A stretch of DNA of 11,615 nt from CAZTWC01 sp964617105 [NCBI: uncultured Myxococcia bacterium] (GTDB lineage: Bacteria > CAZTWC01), in assembly GCA_964617105.1 (NCBI GenBank), contig CAZTWC010000058.1, positions 1 to 11,615 on the forward strand. Direction: 5' to 3'. The position numbers and the translations under genes were made by a program. Positions 7,820 through 11,615 of this stretch are shown one piece after another. The notes under the pieces were generated by a model, which worked only from the letters and a program-made list of their open reading frames with translations, did no database searches and was not told the origin of the DNA. The number at the start of each line of letters is the position of its first letter. The stretch's first letter is position 1.

Positions 7820-8004
7820 CCTGCCGGCGACTGTTCGCAGACATCCATTTTTTGGTAGATCGCTTCAAATATATCGGTAATACGCAAAACTCCCATGGTT
7901 ATAACTCCGGTCCTTACCAATAGCGAATTGTGCTCTCTGGTAATCAACCGGTGGATGGCCGCAACCAGGGAACCACCGCCTGGGAAGGAATGCAAATCGC
8001 TAAA
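7816..8004 (-). pseudogene. Remnant of a CBS-domain protein
   Basis: On the minus strand an open stretch of 62 codons ends with TAA at 7816-7818. It reads like the C-terminal half of a CBS domain: SLVAAIHRLITREHNSLLV, then GVLRITDIFEAIYQKM. CBS domains are adenosine-nucleotide sensors and normally occur in pairs in proteins well over 100 residues. Here an in-frame stop (complement of 8005-8007) precedes it and no start with a ribosome site is visible, so it appears to be a decayed gene fragment; a tiny protein from the TTG near the stretch start cannot be excluded. The rest of the 272-base gap between the barrel gene and the eut operon (8005-8091) shows no gene, and no terminator-like hairpin with T-run was found in the gap. 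Confidence 0.55.
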
Positions 8005-8091
8005 CTAAGTCAAGATTGGATGGGGTGAAGCAACTATTGACTACTCTTGGGATTCTGGACATGTCGATTGGCTCTTAGGTGAGGTCTATTG

Positions 8092-9402
8092 TTATTGGTT
8101 GCTATTGGCCACTTTTTTGCAGGCTAAAACATAGATCACGCTGGAGAGACGGTTCAATCCGTGAAGTATCGCCTCCTTTTGGCGGCCCGACAAATGCGGC
8201 GCTCCCTGGTCAAAAACCTCCAGCGCAGTCAACTCCACCTCCCGGCTGTATGCTCTCAGCAGGTTGAGTTTGGCGGCTGTCTTTCCAAGGGAGTGATGGG
8301 GCATCAAATAACCAACCTGCAAATATTTTTGGGTATTGTGGGAGATTTCTCTCATCTCATCTGCTGAAAGGCCGCCAACCTCTAATTGGGGAGGCATGGT
8401 GCCCTTGATCTCTGCCCCCATTAGTTTGCGGGCATAGTCCAGCACCTCTTTTAAGTCCTGGATTATTTCTGGCTGGTCCTCCTCCTGGGCGGCGATTTGA
8501 GCATCAATAATATAGGCTTGTAAAAGATCCAGTTTTCCTCTCAGTTTGATGACCGGTTCACTTTTTCTTACCAAAGAGTGGTTATCAAATAGATGGGTAA
8601 AATCCTCTGGCTTTTCAGTTACCGACATCCCGCTGTAAAAAAGGATATATTGGCTAAAATCAGGTTTTTCTTTCTCTTTGATCCGGCTGGTGCTGGTTTT
8701 TAATCTGGCGTCTATTTGCCGGATTCTCTCTTCTGCATCATGGCCGGGTTCAAAACGATGGGGATGAGCCGCCAATTCCAACACCGTCTCCTGAAAGGCT
8801 TTGGCCGCAGCCTGGCAGGCGCAGAGGTCGCCTTTTAACAAAGCGCCGGCAAAATTGGTCTCTGAGGGGGGCGGATAATACTCGGCCATATTAACCTGGG
8901 CAACCTTCAAAGCAGCATCGATCCCCAGGATAGCCTCGATGGGCGGGGCGATCAAATAGGCCAAAGGCTCACCAGGTGAAATACCAGCTATTTTTGATAA
9001 ATAATGGCCAGTGCTGCTGAGCACATGGGGGAAAAAAGTCAGAGAGTTGGTCTCATCAGCTGAATAGAACCAGGCGCTCTCTTCCAGATAATCGCTGGTG
9101 GCTCGGATGCCGCTGGCTAAAATATCGGGGTCCTGGGCAGCCAAAATACCGATAATCTCGCCGGAAAAAGGTCCTGATGCATAATCAGAGCCTGCATAGA
9201 AACTCCTGGCGTAAACCACCTCCACCTCTGCCTCCTTGGTTCCTTGATCCAGGGCGGCGTAAAGTGAGTCATCAATGGTGCTGGTGATCATGCCGATACA
9301 GGATTGTTCCGGTTTCAACTCCAGCACTTTGGCCAACTCCGGCTGCACACTGGTGATGGTGCGGACACTTAAAATTTCAGCTTTTATAGGTTCCAGAATC
9401 AT
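8092..9402 (-). CDS. EutL-EutT fusion: microcompartment shell protein joined to cobalamin adenosyltransferase
   Basis: One uninterrupted frame encodes 436 residues. Residues 1-216 are EutL, the ethanolamine microcompartment shell trimer with tandem BMC domains: EVVYARSFYAG, HVLSSTGHYLS, AYLIAPPIEA, GIDAALKVA and PPPSETN match enterobacterial EutL closely. Residues about 217-250 form a charged, helix-prone linker (ERIRQIDARLK). Residues about 250-436 match the C-terminal part of EutT, which adenosylates cob(I)alamin with ATP: KPEDFTHLF, YLMPHHSLGKTAAKLNLLR, REVELTALEVF and LNRLSSVIYVLA, the last shared with PduO-type enzymes. Enterobacterial EutT has H-x11-CC-x2-C before KPDTLTHL; here LFYSG stands where CCELC would be, and about 80 N-terminal EutT residues are absent. 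The ATG at 9402 has GGGAG six bases upstream and overlaps the eutC stop (ATGA); the longer frame back to 9582 only shadows eutC. Fusion partners are confidently identified; activity is inferred. Confidence 0.9.
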   Translation of the reverse strand: MILEPIKAEILSVRTITSVQPELAKVLELKPEQSCIGMITSTIDDSLYAALDQGTKEAEVEVVYARSFYAGSDYASGPFSGEIIGILAAQDPDILASGIRATSDYLEESAWFYSADETNSLTFFPHVLSSTGHYLSKIAGISPGEPLAYLIAPPIEAILGIDAALKVAQVNMAEYYPPPSETNFAGALLKGDLCACQAAAKAFQETVLELAAHPHRFEPGHDAEERIRQIDARLKTSTSRIKEKEKPDFSQYILFYSGMSVTEKPEDFTHLFDNHSLVRKSEPVIKLRGKLDLLQAYIIDAQIAAQEEDQPEIIQDLKEVLDYARKLMGAEIKGTMPPQLEVGGLSADEMREISHNTQKYLQVGYLMPHHSLGKTAAKLNLLRAYSREVELTALEVFDQGAPHLSGRQKEAILHGLNRLSSVIYVLACKKVANSNQ

Positions 9403-10391
9403 TTCGCACTCCCAGAAGAAGACAATCCAAGGCCGGATGTGCGCTGGGCTAAAATCTTCAGGGTCAGGTTTTTGATCTCTTCCACCGCTGCCGGGATATC
9501 TGTGCCTTTGCGGTGAATATTGGAAATCATGGAACGGTTGGCCTCGGTTATACTCTTCTGTTTTAGGTACAAGGCGTAACAACCCATACTTTCTGCCGAC
9601 TTCAGGCCCGGCCTTTCACCCACCAGCATTAGCACCACCTCTGCGTTGACCAGTTTACCGATCTGATCGCCCACTATCACCCGGGAATTTTCCACAAAAC
9701 AGACAGTTCCCAGGGAGATATTATCTTTGGCAAGCGTAGCCATCAAGGCAGGCAGCAGGGTAGGGAGGTTGGTATTTATGGCAGTGGAACTTAAGCCATC
9801 TCCAACTACAATCTGCACCTGCGCCCCTTTTTTTAAACTGCTCTGAACTTTTTTTACCGATTCAGCCGATAACTCCCGGCCCAAATCGGGGCGACGCAAA
9901 AAGATAGCCATATCTTCAGCCGCAGATTTAAGCGGCACCACCTGCATTTGCTGCAGCATCTCTTCTGAAACCTTGGAATGAACCGCATCCCTGGCCGCCG
10001 CATGATCAGCCAAGAACTTAAACAGTACGGAGGATGGATAGCGGCAACCGCATCGCCCAATCTGCAAACGAGCCGGGGTGGTTGACAGGTACCCGGGCAA
10101 ATCACGAACCGGTTTCCATGGTTTATATGGCCTCTGCATGGGGATTTCAATTTTCTTGCCCAGCCAGTTCAGCACTTTTTTGCTAAGCAGATCCTCTGCC
10201 AAAACCGGCTGCTCTCCCAAAATATCTCCAGCCCTAACTCCGGACAAGTTGACCGATCCCATTGCCGTCCCCTTTCCAGAAGTTCCGCCAATACTGTTCT
10301 CATCTACCGAAAAAACAGCTGCCTTGGTGTCGCTCACATCAAAATCGCTAAGCACTTTTTTGACAATATCTTTTATCTCTTGCGGCTGCAA
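9399..10391 (-). CDS. eutC: Ethanolamine ammonia-lyase light (small) subunit EutC
   Basis: This 330-residue protein is recognised as EutC by FLADHAAARDAV, RRPDLGRELS (166-175), VVGDGLSSTAIN (195-206), VGERPGL (257-263) and SNIHRKGT (290-297). With EutB it forms the adenosylcobalamin-dependent enzyme that converts ethanolamine to acetaldehyde and ammonia; EutC contributes to the cobalamin site. The first residues (QEIKDIVKKVLSDF) form an amphipathic helix like the one that targets EutC into the microcompartment in enterobacteria. A long low-complexity linker (about 20-104) follows, making it some 35 residues longer than the E. coli protein. Where E. coli has RAGPR this protein has RCGCR (C114, C116). 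The start is TTG at 10391, with AGGAG eight bases upstream, in the 14-base gap after eutB. Its stop overlaps the next start. Confidence 0.96.
   Translation of the reverse strand: MQPQEIKDIVKKVLSDFDVSDTKAAVFSVDENSIGGTSGKGTAMGSVNLSGVRAGDILGEQPVLAEDLLSKKVLNWLGKKIEIPMQRPYKPWKPVRDLPGYLSTTPARLQIGRCGCRYPSSVLFKFLADHAAARDAVHSKVSEEMLQQMQVVPLKSAAEDMAIFLRRPDLGRELSAESVKKVQSSLKKGAQVQIVVGDGLSSTAINTNLPTLLPALMATLAKDNISLGTVCFVENSRVIVGDQIGKLVNAEVVLMLVGERPGLKSAESMGCYALYLKQKSITEANRSMISNIHRKGTDIPAAVEEIKNLTLKILAQRTSGLGLSSSGSAK
9403..9413 (-). promoter_or_regulatory. Ribosome binding site fixing the eutL-eutT start
   Basis: GGGAG on the minus strand (9413-9409) lies six bases before the ATG at 9402. It sits inside the end of eutC, giving translational coupling, and supports starting the protein at MILEPIKAE rather than at upstream in-frame codons. 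Confidence 0.7.
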
Positions 10392-10405
10392 TGAATACTC
10401 TCCTG
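10392..10405 (-). promoter_or_regulatory. eutB-eutC gap with ribosome binding site for the TTG start
   Basis: On the minus strand AGGAG (10404-10400) is eight bases before the TTG at 10391. No ATG or GTG in frame offers a better start for the conserved EutC N-terminal helix, so a TTG start is inferred. Confidence 0.6.
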
Positions 10406-11615
10406 TTACAAAAATATCCCCAAATGGCCAGCCATGCTGGTAAGGCGGCCGTTTTCCATCAGCCCCATCCGCTCCAGCCAGGTTTCAAATTCCGGTGTGG
10501 GCCTTAGCCCTAATATCTCCCGGATGGCGGCATTATCATGAAAACTGGTGCTCTGATAGTTGAGCATAATATCATCGCCCATGGGCAAACCCATGAAAAA
10601 ATTTACTCCAGCCGACCCCAAAAGTATGGCTAAATTCTCCAGGTCGTTTTGGTCCATCTGCATATGGTTGGTATAGCAAACATCACAACCCATGGGAATC
10701 CCGTGCATCTTCCCCATAAAATGATCCTCCAAACCGGCTCTGATCACCTGTTTGCTGTCATATAGATATTCCGGGCCGATAAAACCAACCACTGTGTTGA
10801 CCAAAAAAGGCTTATACTGCCGGGCCAGTCCATAACAGCGCGCCTCCATCACCAATTGATCTGATCCATGGTGAGTTGCCGAGGACAGTTCCGAGCCCTG
10901 GCCGGTTTCAAAATAGAGTAAATTGGGCCCTTTGGCAGTGCTCAACTCCTGAATCATGGCCTGACATTCAGCCAGCATCTGGTTATTTATCCCAAAAGCA
11001 TTGTTGCCCTTTTCGCTGCCCGCAATACTCTGGAACATTATATCCATAGGCGCTCCGGCCTGCAGCACTTTCATCTGGGTGGTGATATGGGCCAAACAGC
11101 AAATCTGGGTGGGGACTTGAAAACTTCTGGTAAAATTAAAAAGATTCTCCAATATTGCCCTGGTGCTCTCCTCGGTATCAATGACCGGGTTAACCCCAAT
11201 TAAAGCATCACCAGAGCCAAAAGAAAGTCCCTCCATGGTAGAGGCAATTATAGCATCAGGATGGTCGGTGGTATGGTTGGGCTGTAGCCTGACGCCCAGG
11301 CGGCCAGCCAGTCCCATGGTGGTGTTGGCATGGGTAATCACCCTGATTTTCGAGGCCGCACTTACCAGGTCCAGGTTGGACATCAATTTGGCCAGGGCAG
11401 CGATACATTCGCTGGTAAGGCCCCGGCCCAGGGTCAACAGATCCTGACCAGAAACATCCCGATCCAGAACATATTCCCGCAATTGGCCAATGGTAAAGGA
11501 CTTGAACCTCTCATATACCGCCATATCTAAATTATCATCGATTATCCTGGTTACTTCGTCCTCCTGGTAGGGAACAACTGGATGGTTCCGGATCTCCTCC
11601 ACCAGCACATCGGCC
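10406..11615 (-). CDS. eutB: Ethanolamine ammonia-lyase heavy (large) subunit EutB (5' truncated)
   Basis: The frame runs off the right edge; the visible part starts at ADVLVEEIRNHP, equivalent to about residue 52 of the 453-residue E. coli protein, so roughly the first 50 residues are missing. The GTG at 11608 is internal. Conserved blocks include RLQPN, EGLSFGSGDALIGVNPV, QSIAGSEKG, YFETGQGSELS, FIGPEYLYDS, AGLEDHFMGK, GCDVCYTNH and MGDDIMLNYQ. The residues known to hold ethanolamine in E. coli EutB (R160, Q162, N193, E287, D362) all have counterparts at a constant offset, so the catalytic barrel should be active. EutB carries the substrate site and, with EutC and adenosylcobalamin, produces acetaldehyde and ammonia. 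eutC follows after 14 bases. Genes such as eutA or other eut functions may lie upstream, outside the window. Confidence 0.97.
   Translation of the reverse strand, partial: ADVLVEEIRNHPVVPYQEDEVTRIIDDNLDMAVYERFKSFTIGQLREYVLDRDVSGQDLLTLGRGLTSECIAALAKLMSNLDLVSAASKIRVITHANTTMGLAGRLGVRLQPNHTTDHPDAIIASTMEGLSFGSGDALIGVNPVIDTEESTRAILENLFNFTRSFQVPTQICCLAHITTQMKVLQAGAPMDIMFQSIAGSEKGNNAFGINNQMLAECQAMIQELSTAKGPNLLYFETGQGSELSSATHHGSDQLVMEARCYGLARQYKPFLVNTVVGFIGPEYLYDSKQVIRAGLEDHFMGKMHGIPMGCDVCYTNHMQMDQNDLENLAILLGSAGVNFFMGLPMGDDIMLNYQSTSFHDNAAIREILGLRPTPEFETWLERMGLMENGRLTSMAGHLGIFL

Noticed and set aside
7949-7978. CGGTGG/CCACCG inverted repeat in the convergent gap as a terminator
   Set aside because: The stem is six pairs with an 18-base loop and no T-run on either side, and it lies within the CBS-like coding remnant.
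8037-8070. TTGACT at 8037 as a promoter -35 element
   Set aside because: No acceptable -10 element follows at 16-18 bases, and the only gene downstream in that direction is antisense to eut.
9403-9582. In-frame upstream extension of the EutL-EutT protein by 60 residues
   Set aside because: It overlaps the conserved end of eutC in another frame, has no resemblance to EutL, and a well-placed GGGAG precedes the ATG at 9402.
10078-10443. 121-codon open frame on the plus strand over the 5' part of eutC
   Set aside because: It is antisense to a confidently identified EutC, with no recognisable features.

Overview
The window looks like a gene-dense chromosomal segment of an anaerobic Gram-negative bacterium. 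The support is two radical-SAM enzymes, a LolD/FtsX-type ABC transporter next to a secreted protein that ends in an outer-membrane beta-barrel signature, and a B12-dependent ethanolamine ammonia-lyase operon of the microcompartment type. A sulfate-reducer or deltaproteobacterial-type host fits, but the lineage cannot be fixed from sequence alone. Base composition is moderate, apart from a visibly AT-rich toxin-antitoxin pair.

Plus strand, 1-2631: two abutting radical-SAM genes. The first is cut by the left edge, so its own CxxxCxxC motif is outside. It carries two C-x2-C-x5-C clusters and internal in-frame tandem repeats. The second is complete, with CxxxCxxC at the N-terminus and a C-x2-C-x5-C cluster at the C-terminus. 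Between 2646 and 3281 lies a VapBC-type toxin-antitoxin module with a good promoter embedded in inverted half-sites. From 3301 to 7819 follows an operon of two FtsX-like permeases, a LolD/MacB-like ATPase and a signal-peptide-bearing probable outer-membrane barrel. No periplasmic adaptor or LolA-like carrier gene is visible in it.

Minus strand, 11615-8092: an ethanolamine-utilisation operon read right to left, eutB (5' end outside the window), eutC, then one continuous gene encoding an EutL shell protein fused to the catalytic domain of the EutT cobalamin adenosyltransferase. EutBC cleaves ethanolamine using adenosylcobalamin, EutT makes that cofactor, and EutL is a pore-bearing shell trimer. 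The fusion would therefore physically tie cofactor production to the shell. This is the most unusual item in the window. The EutT part also lacks the Cys-rich metal motif and the N-terminal region of enterobacterial EutT.

The two operons converge at about 7816-8092. This stretch holds a degraded CBS-domain remnant on the minus strand, whose stop codon overlaps the stop of the barrel gene. No terminator hairpin is visible there. No tRNA, rRNA, CRISPR array or insertion sequence was recognised.
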